Assembly (NCBI GenBank): GCA_012656075.1
Contig: JAAKBF010000133.1
Location: forward strand, 1 to 64,000
From: Phytophthora hibernalis
Taxonomy: Eukaryota > Oomycota > Peronosporomycetes > Peronosporales > Peronosporaceae
Reading direction: 5' to 3'
Length of the DNA: 64,000 nucleotides
Shown: piece after piece, positions 10,085-21,047 of the stretch
Layout of the letters: every line of letters begins with the position of its first letter
How positions within the stretch are numbered: position 1 is the first letter of the stretch
The notes under the pieces: model-generated
What the model was told of the DNA's origin: nothing
What the model saw: only the letters and a program-made list of their open reading frames with translations
The model's database searches: none
Position numbers and translations under genes: made by a program

Positions 10085-10941
10085 ATGTCGGAGAGAGCGG
10101 AGCGCCTCTCGGGCTTGCAGAATGGCGCGGTGGGCTCCATCGCCGGCATGATCGAAGTGGTTCTGCAGCAGCCGACAGTGGCCATCAAGAACGCGGTGCA
10201 GCAGGCCGCCCCATCGCGTGGTCCGTGCCGGCGCTCTACCGCGGCGTGGGCGTCTCGTTGGCCTCCATCGCGCCCGTGAGCGCCATCCAGTTCGCAGTCA
10301 ACGGCCGGTTGCTGCGCAGTCTCACGGCCCCGGGCGCGGCACCAACGGACCAGACGAAGGTCCTGTGTGGTACGCTGTCGGGCGTCGCGTCGGCGCCGCT
10401 GAGCGCGTCCGCGGAGCTCGTCATGACTCTGCAACAGAACAACGGCAAGAGCTTCGGCGCCACCGTCAAGGAGGTGGCCGGACAGCATGGCGTGGCGCGT
10501 CTGCTGCGCGGCTTCACGGTCACGGCGGTGCGAGACGCCGTCTGGTGCGCCGGGTACTTGGCTCTGGGGCCCGTGTTCACGCACAAGATGCACTTACTGA
10601 GCCCCGCCACCTTCGGACACGCGGACACCGCCACCAAGTCTCAGCAGGCCTCGGCGTCGATCGCTGGTTGCGTCACTGCCGGACTGCTCACCGTAGTGGC
10701 CACGCAGCCTGTGGACACGGTCAAGACGGTCATGCAGGGCGAGGCCATGACGCTGCCGTCGGGCCGCGCGCCCACCTCTCTCGCCACCGCCGCCCGCATC
10801 TACCGCGAAGGGGGCTTGGCGCGGTTCTACCGCGGTATTGTGCCGAGAGGCTGCCGCTTGGTTGGCGCCGTGCTCATCCTGGGCCAGGCGCGCATCCAGC
10901 TCGAGGAGGTCTTCGACGAGCACGAGCTGCTCAAGTTCTAA
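10085..10941 (+). CDS. Mitochondrial carrier family protein (copy 1, one frame break)
   Basis: The ATG at 10085 opens MSERAERLSGLQNGAVGSIAG, closely parallel to the next gene. The frame shifts once between about 10205 and 10224; one extra base there would join the two halves into about 286 residues, the usual carrier length. Three carrier repeats are visible, but only the third has a clean signature (QPVDTVKTVMQG). The first lacks the acidic residue (QQPTVAIKNAVQQ) and the second lacks the basic one (AELVMTLQQNNG). Such proteins span the inner mitochondrial membrane six times and exchange metabolites; the substrate cannot be told. It is a tandem paralogue of 11134-12018. The break is probably a sequencing deletion, though a young pseudogene is possible. 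Confidence 0.75.
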
Positions 10942-11133
10942 AGCACTATCCTAGACGCCCCATAAAGTGCTCGAGTAGATGATATCCCTTCGAGCACAAC
11001 ACGATTTCGTTACGATCTGTCAGTAGTCGAGTGGCCACGTTGGCCATGTTGAAACCGCGATTGGGCCGTGCACAAACAGCTGCAGACACTTCACCTTGAG
11101 GATACTTGCCCCACTTGCAGATTCGCGGCTGAC

Positions 11134-12018
11134 ATGACGGAGCGCGCGCAGAGACTCACGGCGCTGCAGAACGGAGCCGTGGGCTCCCTGGCCGGCATGA
11201 TCGAGATGACGATCCAGCAGCCGTGGGTGGGCGTCAAGAACGCCATACAGCAAGGCCGCGCCGTGCCACGCTCGATTCCAGCGCTCTACCGCGGCTTGGG
11301 GGTGTCATTGTCGTCCATTGCGCCCGTGAGCGCCATCCGCTTCGCCATCAACGGGCGACTGCTGCGCGTCATGAGCGGAGCCGGCTCGGCACCGACGGAC
11401 CAGGTCAAGGTCCTCTGCAGTACGATCTCCGGTGCAACGGCCGCGGTCATCACGGGACCCGCGGAGCTCGTCATGACGCTGCAGCAGAACAACGGACGGA
11501 GCTTCGGCGCGACGGTGAAAGCTGTGGTGCAGACCCACGGAGCCTCGAGACTCGCGCGGGGCTACCCGGCCACAGCTCTACGCGATGCCGTGTGGTGCGC
11601 CGGCTACTTGGCTCTAGGCCCGCTGTTCACGCGCGAGGTGCATCGCCTTAGACCTCAGACGTTCGGCCACTATGACACTGCTACGATGTCGCAGAAGGCG
11701 TCGGCCTCCATTGCCGGGTGTCTGGCTGCTGGACTCGTGGTGGTGCCACTCACGCAGCCAGTGGACACGATAAAGACAGTGATGCAGGGAGAGGCCATGA
11801 CGCTGCCGTCGGGACGAGGACCTGGGGTGCTCGCCACGGCCAAAAGCATTTACAGGGAAGGAGGAGTGCGACGATTCTACCGCGGCATCGTGGCGCGTGG
11901 GAGTCGCCTTGTTGGTGCCGTGTTCATTCTCGGACAAGCTCGCATGCGGCTCGAGGAGCTCTTCGAAGACCACGATCTGCTGAGGTTCGACGTTGGCGGC
12001 AACTATGATCATGAATGA
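11134..12018 (+). CDS. Mitochondrial carrier family protein (copy 2)
   Basis: An intact, intron-free frame of 294 residues. I start at the ATG of MTERAQRLTALQNG because it aligns with the start of the first copy, although the open frame extends 22 codons further upstream. Residues around 20-55 (AGMIEMTIQQPWVGVKNAIQQ), about 110-125 (GPAELVMTLQQNNG) and about 205-225 (TQPVDTIKTVMQGEAM) mark the three repeats; only the last has the full Px(D/E)xx(K/R) signature. The protein ends in an acidic, hydrophilic tail. It and its neighbour are about 190 bases apart and arose by local duplication. Substrate unknown. Confidence 0.88.
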   Translation: MTERAQRLTALQNGAVGSLAGMIEMTIQQPWVGVKNAIQQGRAVPRSIPALYRGLGVSLSSIAPVSAIRFAINGRLLRVMSGAGSAPTDQVKVLCSTISGATAAVITGPAELVMTLQQNNGRSFGATVKAVVQTHGASRLARGYPATALRDAVWCAGYLALGPLFTREVHRLRPQTFGHYDTATMSQKASASIAGCLAAGLVVVPLTQPVDTIKTVMQGEAMTLPSGRGPGVLATAKSIYREGGVRRFYRGIVARGSRLVGAVFILGQARMRLEELFEDHDLLRFDVGGNYDHE

Positions 12019-12143
12019 CGGATGAAAGAGAACATTCACCAAGGAGTCAGTGGCAACTCGCTTGCCAGAAAGCGGATCGCAAACATCAGTGGTTTGTTTA
12101 ATGGTTTGTTTAACGAGCGTCGTATTTTCGTGAGTCTTGCGGC

Positions 12144-14592
12144 TTAAGAGAGCACGCAGTGGCATCCTGCCACGCGGATCATTTGTTGCCCCGATTCCTC
12201 TGCCGGCAGTGTGGCTTGGTGGGGAAGTGTGACACGGATTTTACCGGTGAGGGCGCCTGCAGCTTTTCCGTGCAGTACGACCGGCACCTCAAATGGCATG
12301 AAGCGCGGTCGACCCTGACAGAACTTGTCCAAAGACAGTGACGCCACACCTGAACGACACGTTGACAGGACCTGCTTAGTCAACGCAACGCTCGTATTGC
12401 TACAAATTGTATTGTAGCTTACCCATCAGATCGTCTTTCGAGGTGGCGTCGTAGTCCATGACAACCAGAGTCAGGTGGACACGCTTCACGTCACGCTCCT
12501 GGTCGCACAATACGTGCAGCTTAGGTACTTGGTCATCTCGCCACCTTCATTAACAGTGAACACCGGGTTAGTCTCGCGGAATCAAGCTTTCTGCTCGAAG
12601 TGGGGATACTTACTTAGGGAGCACGTGTTTGAGATTGTAGTCGTACTAGGGTGACTTCCATGGGCATCTACCTGCACGGCGTTACTCGGAGCCGAGTAAA
12701 ATTTTACGTATGGGTCACTGAGTCCCGCCAAGTCAAGACCCAGGAGGTCTTTTCCAGCGAAATCTACGATTTCGACGAGCGTTGGCTTCTCCGTTGTGCC
12801 GGAACTAATGGGCATCGCCCGAGTCACATGAAATGCAGCCGCGACAGGTTTGTGGTCGCTGGTAGCAATTGCTTCGAAGCAAGTGAATCGTTGTAGCTTG
12901 ATATGCGTACGCAGTCCCGGCAGTGACTTGTACAGCACACGATCGCAGTAGGATGGCACGCGCTCCAGCTACAAGCAAAAAAATGTACAGGTGAGATTAA
13001 TGAAATGCTATGCAGTCCAAGCCATTACGCACCAAGTACTCATCAAGACTGTGCCGCACTCGCTTGAACGTTGGTGGGAAAAGTGCCGGGGGTAATTCCC
13101 ACCCCGTTAGCGTCTTTTGCCTTCGACCTGGTGCTTCAGTTGGTCATTCTGGTTCAGCGTTACCCATTTCTTGGCTCGTACAAGCGTCATGACCTCAGCA
13201 CAGTGTTTTTCATGATTGCGTTCGCGCGGAGCCGTGTAGTTCAGGTCCAAGCGATAGTTCAGATCACCGAACCAGAAGCAGTGGTCAAACTGATGATCGA
13301 TCGAAACGTTCTTTTGGCAGAACTGCGCGCCAAGGATGGCGGCGCACTAAACACACAAGTGTCAAACAATGAGACCCATGTTCCAGGTATTTTTAATAGG
13401 TGAAAAGAGCTTACATCATTGTTGCGTTTGTCAAGGAACTTTTGATCTTGATGCGCTGCCAGGTGACAACTAGCAAAGCACAGCGAGGTGTTTTCAACAA
13501 CGCACTTGAAGAGCAGACCACCCTGGTTCATAAGACAGATGATACAGCAAGTGAGTCACCGCAAAACACTCCCAATTAGCGTTAGCGTTGTAGAATACCT
13601 TGTTGCCGATCACACTACCCAGGCCCGTAGGGACTGCGAGCTTTCCACCTCACCGACGTTGTTTCGTTCGTGGACGTATACATACAACCGCATTTCCATC
13701 AGTTCGACCTTTCCTGCCAGAACGTAGCTGTCCCCAAGATGCAAGTAAATCTGCTTGCTGAATGGGTAGTCAAGCCCGTCTCCCATTGTATCACGCAGAT
13801 TGCTGCTGAGTTGGCGCACCATTCTGGTCATTTTGCGCATGGACTTCTTGGTGCGTGATCGCTTTACAATCACATCTGAGGACCTGTTCTTGTCAATTGC
13901 GCTAGAGCTACTCGGTTCCGATGTAGAGCTACCAGCGCGACCAGCTCGCATCGCCTCACTGCTGGGACTGTGGCTATCTTCACTTCCGGGCCTCTTCATC
14001 GATGTTTTACCCCCAGAATCATCGTTTTCATCGTCTTCATAATCCCCTTCTTCGTCAACCTCGTCAAAATCAGTCCCATCAAGGACACTTTCCAGCGTAG
14101 CAGCATCCGTGTCATTGTCCTCGTCGTCCTGGCCATAACTATCCGTTCTTACCAAATTCTCCGACACCTTTTCGCTCTTGTAGGTGCTTTCTTGCAGCCC
14201 AACAGCAATGACATCAAAGTCGCCGCCACGTTCAGGAATCCAATCGTTCAGCAATTTCGAGTCTTTAGGTGGCATGGTATTGCCCACATTCCAGGATGCA
14301 ACGAGGATTTTCAGTGGTGTGCCCATACTCGTGATATTGACAGAGGTCTTCCAGCTTCCTATTGGACTCGTAGACGGCGGAAAAGTGCGAACTGTTTGTC
14401 TCCGAGTCGGGGATCAGGATCAATCTGAACAAAGCACTCAGATACCGAGAAAGTCACCAATTCAAAACATAAAACTTCGTTCTCTACCTCGAGTCGAATA
14501 TCTTCGACCTGGACTCGCGGCATTGATTTCGACCGCGACGCAACACCGAGTCGAGCATCTGGAACACTACCAACCTCTTGTTTTTCCTCCAT
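12144..14592 (-). CDS. Inositol polyphosphate 5-phosphatase with C-terminal C2 domain
   Basis: This spliced minus-strand gene carries the catalytic signatures of the inositol 5-phosphatase family: KILVASWNVGN near 14315, VIAVGLQES near 14200, FWFGDLNYRLDLNY near 13250, PSYCDRVLYKSLPG near 12950, and the terminal SDHKPV. After these come a C2-like region (DLLGLDLAGLSDPYVKF, then HLTLVVMDYDATSKDDL) and a last exon with FEVPVVLHGKAAG. It should remove the 5-phosphate from phosphoinositides at membranes. An acidic Ser-rich insert (about 13800-14150) interrupts the catalytic domain. Introns are visible near 13545-13580, 13335-13400 and 12970-13030. The frame breaks at a 4-base run at 14381-14384, near 13630-13645 and at 13115-13118; each would be restored by one added base. 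The exon ends in the C2 part are uncertain. Confidence 0.85.
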
Positions 14593-14785
14593 TATGTCGC
14601 GACTCGCTGCTTTTGCTGCAATGGCAGACGCCGACAAAACAGTCGCGAAGTTGAGTTCGCCTATAAATAAGAACTGTACGCACGAGCTTCTGAACGATGG
14701 CTGACTACTAAATCAGATACGTGAATGGCAATACGCAACTTGATTGTACCGACAAGATTATGTGGCGGGTAGTTCGCTAGCGTTG

Positions 14786-17700
14786 CTACTCCGTTGCTGT
14801 GGGGTTGGGCATTATCGAACCACTCGCCTCCTTCGTCGGACTATTTAGACGACTGTCGTTTGCTTTCGCGGACGCGATCCTCTTTCTTGGGGTGCACGGG
14901 GCTGAGTGAGATGGGCTTTGGGAACCATCTTCAACGCCTGCAAGACTTGGTAGAGGACGTGTGGGCGGGTCACTACGTAACAACATGAATTTGTGAGGTA
15001 ATTTCCAGGGTGATCGGGAAAATGGTGACCTTACCTCCCGACTGCGCTCCGGTACTGCTCTCGCAAGAAATCCAGCTCTTCTGTCACGTTTGCCAAGCTA
15101 TTTCCCAGGTGTTCACACTTTGCTTCTAGATCATCGTAAGTAGGTTTGGCTGTGGATTTTAAAGTACACAATGTCACCGGGTCAGAAGACAGATCGTTTC
15201 GTGAAAATCAAGAAAAATCATGTACAAACCTGCGTGTCCCTCTCCAAGCTGTGCAGCGATGGCTGGGTTCTTGGTTGATATCTTGTCCTTTGGTGGGTCA
15301 AGAATGTACGGGTTCACGAACACCTGAAACTCAAGGCGAGCGCTTTGGAGGTACTGGATGAACTGGTCTGTGACGCAGTCGATGTGATGAGTGAACTCGT
15401 AATTGAACACTGGGCTCCGTGTGTTTTGCTCCACACTCTCAGACGTAAAGAGTTCACCGAGGAACTCGTATTGACAGTATGCCAAATCTGTGATAATCGG
15501 AAGACCGGTAGCCCCAACAATGCGAATCTTGAACGTCCAGGGTTTACCGAGGAGATCGCTTGGACTCTCCACATCCATTAAATCGTCCTCATTATGCTTC
15601 TCAGGATCTGGAGACGACAGCGGAATCCACAGTACCTGTAGTTTTCCGATAGTGTTGAAAGGCGGGACAGCCAGCTTAATGCTGAGCTGAGATTCGTCTG
15701 GCTCTGTCTCCAAATTGTACAACAAGTACTCGAGGAACGTGGTCGCACTACCAATGTGGAATGAGTTGTCGAAGAGTAACGTAATGGGGTCATGACCTAA
15801 AGGTGAATCATACTCGCGGTCGTTCATGAGTGCGTTGCGTAGGAAGGCGACTTCATCTTTCAGCAGTGCGTGTGCTTTCACAAACTCGAATACGTCGAGG
15901 AAAATAGTTTCGTCCGTGGCCTTGTTGTACACTTTGACTTTGACCTTCGAATTCCGCTGGTACCATTGCCATCTTTGTCTTCCGTCGACGAGCTCTGTAG
16001 CGCAGTTTCAAAACTTAGAACATCGCGGTTAAGGAATTTGACAATTTGTGTGAGCTCAGCAATCTTGGGGAGAACTTCGCGAAGTTCTTGGTCATTAATC
16101 TGGCGAGCGAGGAGTTCACGCTGCTTCTCCGCAGCCAAGCGCGCTTCTTCCTCAGCCTTTGCAGCAGCTGACACGGCTTCTGCTGCCGCAGCCTCAGCGG
16201 CCGCCGAGTTCGCCGAGTTCACACCATTATTCGCGCTAGCAGCAGCGGCAGCCGCTGCCGCTTCAACCACAGCAGCTTCCCGTTCTAGTCGTTCCTTTTC
16301 CCACCTCGCTTTCTCTTCCTCAAACTTTTCATCTGCTCTTGTAGTTCGTTCATCGCAGAGTTATCCACCGTTTGCAAGGCTTCTTTGTATTCGGCTGCAG
16401 CAGTATCAGCTGAAGGCGGCTCTCCATCGGGTTCACGACCGGGGTATACGAAGAGCATGAGCTCGTTTCCAATCACGACGCGGTCGTAAGGCGCAAGTTG
16501 CAGACGCGCACCCTTCTCGATCTTTGTCCCGTTCCGCATGACTTCTCCAGCGCCGGCACACAGAAAAATTTCTGGGCCATTGTTCTCAAACGAGCAGTGA
16601 TCATTGATAATGCTAAGGGACATGGGCTGGATGTCGCCTTGGGGGCCCACCGTCAGGTGAGGCTTATCCAGCAGAAACATAAATCGCTTGGAACGATATG
16701 CATCGACATCTAGATTAATGAGATATGGCGACGCAGTATCAGCTTCGAAGTGATACAAGTGGATGCCGCGCTTGCCGTACTCCTCGCGCTGTCGCTGCAT
16801 CATTTCGTCTTGCATACTCATGCCACCACTTGCACCTCCACTGCCCCACTTAACACATTTTCGAGCTCCTTCTGCTTCTGGTTGAGCAGCTCAGCCAATT
16901 GTGCAACTTGTGCACTAGCTGTGTCACTACTACCGGTAGGTTCGCCATCCTCGGGGAATCATCTTCTGCCGTACCAGAAGCAGACCCGGAAGCGCTCCGC
17001 ACCTTGGCAATACGTTCGTTTTCGTCCTTCAACTGGTTCACGAGAGCCTTCATCTGCTCCAGCTCAGCCATAAGCTTTCTCTCAGCTGGACTTGCAGCGG
17101 TTGACGCCTTCTTGGGCTGAAGCTTGATGACCGACGCGTTCTTGGCGAAGCCAAGTGTCGAGAACGTGTAGCCGTGGAACTTGACCTCCGGTCGAATGGC
17201 GCAAAAGAGGTATGTTCGCGCTTGTAGCATCGTGTCCTTGAGATACTTGCACAAGAAGTACGAATTGCAACCCGGAATCGACATGCCTGGCTTCAGTTTG
17301 TTGGCTTTAACAGCTTCAGCCATCTTCATGAAGAATTGAGCCATCTCCGTGAGCGACAGATTGATTTTCTTACCCTGGTCCTGCAATTCCTTAGATTTGG
17401 ACGGGTCTGGGTGAGGTCCCACGAACTTGTGCTCAATTTCACCGTCCTCGAAGACAACTTTCTTGTACTCAGCATACACGATATCACCCGCAGGCTCCGT
17501 ACCAGCAAGATCACACACGTAGACTCGACCTCTCTGTTTCATTCCCTCGCGGTCGGGATCAGGCTTTTCCACTTCAAGTGTCATGATGCAATGACCACGC
17601 GTGGACTGATGATTGAACTGTGTCGGCGCGATAGCCTTCTTGGCATTGGCAGCCATGAAGGTTCTGCGCAAGTCATTCCAGTCCTTGAGCACAACTGACT

Positions 17701-18431
17701 GGCACCACTCGATATCTGTGAATCCGTCCGGGTCCTTGCGCATACCTGACTTATATTGCTGCTCCTGTGCTACGGGGACATCAGATCGCGCACCGTGTCC
17801 ACGACATTCTGGAAGTACTTCATGGAAATCTTCCAGCCATCCTGTTTTTCCTTGAACAACTCGTACGCTAGACGGGGAAAATTCCCCACTATGAATGAAA
17901 AAGGAAAGCATGGAATTGAGCAACACACGAGACCGAGACCATATTAGCATCATTCGCTCGTCTTCTTACCAATGGATGGGGTTCTTCATGCTTGAACCAT
18001 GCCTCTGGAATGTCCACAGCATCCGGCTATCAGGAAAGATATGTTAGCAGAGATCTAAAAATGCGGAGGGTTGCAAGACTCACACCAAACACGGTAAAGG
18101 TCTTGCCTGATCCTGAAAGACCGTAGGCGAAGAGCACGACAGCGTTGCCTCCCATGAGGTCCGCTTTGATCTTCTTTCCGACACTTGCGTATGCCATTTG
18201 TTGATCGACGAGAGTCATATTGTCGGCTTGAAGCGTGTCGCCCTGGATGTGTCGCTTGTAGCCGTAGGCACTCCACCATGCATAACTGAACGGGAACCTC
18301 GTGGTGGAGTACATGGAATTGATTAGCTCCACATCGCCTTCTTCCTCACCATTCTGCGTCATCACGACACCCAACTTGTCATCGCACGTGAAAGGTCTGC
18401 ATCGGATCGACACCTTGATGCTCACGCTCAT
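14786..18431 (-). CDS. Kinesin-3-like motor protein with FHA and C-terminal C2-like domains
   Basis: The ATG at 18431 opens MSVSIKVSIRCRPF, the first strand of a kinesin motor. The P-loop reads AYGLSGSGKT (usual form GQTGSGKT), switch I NHQSTRGH (usual NxxSSRSH) and switch II DLAGTEPAG (usual DLAGSE), so the motor is divergent. A neck/coiled coil is followed by an FHA domain (about 16420-16790), an Ala-rich coiled coil (15990-16290), a conserved region with C2-like character (15250-15930), another coiled segment and a Pro/Ser-rich tail ending at 14786. The order motor-FHA-C2-like resembles kinesin-3 transporters. Introns lie near 18028-18085, 17900-17970, 15140-15210 and 14985-15045. Six single-base breaks occur, four of them at runs of four G/C and one at a run of four A/T, and all fit missing bases. 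Confidence 0.85.
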
Positions 18432-18668
18432 GGCGACTCTGATGAAATGACCCGGGGTCTAACAATCGCGCGGTGTCCCTTGCCTGAAAAGTCGGCGGCG
18501 CTCATTGCAACGGCAGCGTTTCAAGATACTCCAACATAGCCTCTTGACAACTCGGCACATGAGGATCGAGCCGGGAATTGTCAGCACTGCACACTAGTGC
18601 CGAGTAATTCATTCCTTCGGCGAATTGTATCTAAGCTCGACCTACGAGATCGTGCGAACTGCCTACCT

Positions 18669-20180
18669 CTATGCATCGCTGAGAGTCTTGCAGGCTCCGT
18701 GCATCTTGTCCAAGTATTCAGCCGCATGCTTCGGCTGAAAGACAAGTGCCGGTCGGAAGCGCACAGAGTTGACTCCACAGCCTCCCGAGGCGACACCCAG
18801 TGACTTCATCAGACCCACGAATTCGTTGCGCACAGCTTCCGTTGGGAGGTCCATGGCCAAGTACGTGCCTTGACCACGCACATTGGACACGAGCGCCGGA
18901 AATTCAGCAGCGATTTCATTCAGTCCAGCCTTCAGGTAGTCGCCCGTGACATTGACGTTCTCCAGCAAGCTGTCGCTCTCGACCACATCGAGCACCGCCT
19001 TGAGCGTGATCACCTTCGTGGGGTCTCCCATCCACGTGTTGAAGATTCGGTAACCCTCCTTGAGACGGAACTCCTCCTTGGCAAAGTACCCACCCGTCTG
19101 CATCTTCTTGCTGAACGTGACAATGTCAGGCGGGTTCTCGAGCTCCCAGTGCTCGTGTGCCCAGAATTTTCCGGTGCTGCCGCCTCCCGTCTGCACCTCG
19201 TCCACGATGAAAGCCACTCCATTCTCCGCTGCCAGAGCGCGCAGTTTACGGAAGAACGCTGGACTCGCGTGGTTGTCTCCTCCCTCAGCCTGGATGGGCT
19301 CAATGATCATGCCTGCAATGCGCGAATCCTTGGGGTTCGTGATCTCTACACTGTGTTTCAGCAGTCTCTCGACTTCATCCAAGCATCGCGCTTCCTCAGC
19401 TTCGTTAGTGGCTTGGTGGGTCTCCAGCGGATACCTCAGCTTGGGGAAGGGCGCGACGGGCCAGTCGAATGCCGGCACGTCCACCTTGTGGATCGCCTTG
19501 GAGTGCGTCGTGGACAGACAGCCAAAAAGCCGGCCATGGAAGCCTCCCTGGAAAGACAGGATGCTGAGGTTGGGAGTGCCCGGCAGTTGGTGCGTCATGC
19601 TCGTCTCCAAGTCGTGATCTGACGGCGGTCTACCGCCTCTCAGCTTGGTCTGGAACCACATGAACACGGCTTTGTAGGCGTTCTCGTTGGAGCACGAGCC
19701 GCACATGAGCGTGTTGACGTCCTCCAGTCCCTTCGGGGCCACCTTCAGCAGCGTATCATCGATGCGGTCGACCCAATCAGCAGGCGGAAACACACCCAGA
19801 CACGGACGTTGGGCCAGCATGGCCAGGTTGGCCTTATCGCCCATGGCCTCGAGGATGTTGGGGTGGTTGTAGCCGATCGGCAGTGACGCGATCTGGCCGT
19901 ACACGTCCAGGAAGCGATTGCCGTCCACGTCCACCAAGTAGTTGCCGCGACTGGCCGCGTAGTCCGCAAAGAAGTTGATGGCGCCCGTGTTCTGCAGGGC
20001 TGCGAGGCGCTTGAGCTGCTGCTGCGACTTGGGTCCAGGCACGTGGGCCGTCACGACCTCTGCGTGCGAATACTCGTCCGGGAAGGCGGGCGAGGGACTG
20101 GGCGGGAAGGGGCGGCTGCTGACGCTCAGCGAGCGGAGCCACGGAGAGCGCGGCGTGAAGGCGCGCGCACACAGCGACAT
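18669..20180 (-). CDS. ABAT: 4-aminobutyrate aminotransferase, mitochondrial
   Basis: An intact single-exon frame of 503 residues. The N-terminus (MSLCARAFTPRSPWLRSLSV) is Arg/Ser-rich without acidic residues, a typical mitochondrial presequence. The body is a class III PLP aminotransferase: GSCSNENAYKAVFMWF, FQGGFHGRLFGCLSTTHSKA, AGMIIEPIQAEGGDNHAS, FIVDEVQTGGGSTGKFWAHE, and the PLP lysine in TFSKKMQTGGYF. These motifs and the length fit eukaryotic GABA transaminase, which converts 4-aminobutyrate and 2-oxoglutarate to succinic semialdehyde and glutamate in the GABA shunt. Codon use is GC-rich, like the carrier and FYVE genes. Confidence 0.93.
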   Translation of the reverse strand: MSLCARAFTPRSPWLRSLSVSSRPFPPSPSPAFPDEYSHAEVVTAHVPGPKSQQQLKRLAALQNTGAINFFADYAASRGNYLVDVDGNRFLDVYGQIASLPIGYNHPNILEAMGDKANLAMLAQRPCLGVFPPADWVDRIDDTLLKVAPKGLEDVNTLMCGSCSNENAYKAVFMWFQTKLRGGRPPSDHDLETSMTHQLPGTPNLSILSFQGGFHGRLFGCLSTTHSKAIHKVDVPAFDWPVAPFPKLRYPLETHQATNEAEEARCLDEVERLLKHSVEITNPKDSRIAGMIIEPIQAEGGDNHASPAFFRKLRALAAENGVAFIVDEVQTGGGSTGKFWAHEHWELENPPDIVTFSKKMQTGGYFAKEEFRLKEGYRIFNTWMGDPTKVITLKAVLDVVESDSLLENVNVTGDYLKAGLNEIAAEFPALVSNVRGQGTYLAMDLPTEAVRNEFVGLMKSLGVASGGCGVNSVRFRPALVFQPKHAAEYLDKMHGACKTLSDA

Positions 20181-20904
20181 GGTGACAGGACACTTGCTTC
20201 CGACGGTGCAGAATGCGGAATGACGCGGATCGAATGTGAAACTTCAAGATGGGCTATCTTGACGTTTATAGGGAAAACAGGAGTGATGGTGGATTTGCTG
20301 CGCGGGAGCTTGAACTGTTGGGCCAGCTGGAGTCGACGTCCAAGCGCGTCACCTGATGCAGGAGGTTTATGCGGAGAGCAATGTACGCGCACGTGGCGTA
20401 ACATAATTCTTGAGTTTTCTGGTGGTGCAGACGTGAGTTGAGTTGAGCGACCATGTCTACCGACATTAATCGACGACGTCTTCAACTGGAGTCCGAGGAG
20501 CACGAAATCAATGGGTTTGTCCGCCGTAGACAAGCATCAATTCCCGAAACTCATTGATGAGGCCGTCGTAAGGTACTAGAACCCCGTTCCGACCTGTTCA
20601 TGCTGGAGCTTGTCCATGATCGAGCAGTGTAGGGACTCTTCGTATCCGCCATTCGAAGAATAGTATGCAGGATATCGCCGCGTCCTGGGGAACGACTGTT
20701 TCCAAGCGAGGCCAGTGCGGTGGAAGTGGAAGCCTTTATGGCGGGCAAAGGACACTTCGGGATCACGTGCGGAAGGTACATTGTAGCTCCGAAAGGAGTG
20801 CATCTTAAGAGTGCTGCATATTCAACTCGGCTGCTGTGTTTTTCGAAGTTGCAATTATGGGTAACCTACCCAAAAATGAAACGACAATAAATGAAACGAC
20901 AAAA
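20181..20904. other. Intergenic, no gene seen
   Basis: The left end is the promoter side of the aminotransferase. The rest has only short, unsupported frames on both strands; no repeat or RNA is recognised. Confidence 0.5.
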
Positions 20905-20943
20905 ATAAGCCTGCCCTCCGTCTTTGCAAAAATAAGGCCATAA

Positions 20944-20977
20944 AACCTCGAAGGGTTTTTCAGTTCTTCGTACTTAC
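20944..20977 (+). repeat. Left terminal inverted repeat
   Basis: It reads AACCTCGAAGGGTTTTTCAG and continues to TACTTAC, pairing with 24972-25004 on the opposite strand. AAAACCTCGAAGG recurs near 27377, indicating a family of related elements. Confidence 0.6.
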
Positions 20978-21047
20978 AGATGGTAATTCAAATATGCATA
21001 ATATTTTCGGGTATTGGTAGTACTATTTTGGGCAAAAATATCTGTAT

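Noticed and set aside
12159..12341. Short Cys-rich plus-strand ORF resembling a zinc finger
   Set aside because: The minus strand carries the last exon of the 5-phosphatase (FEVPVVLHGKAAG), which explains the sequence better.
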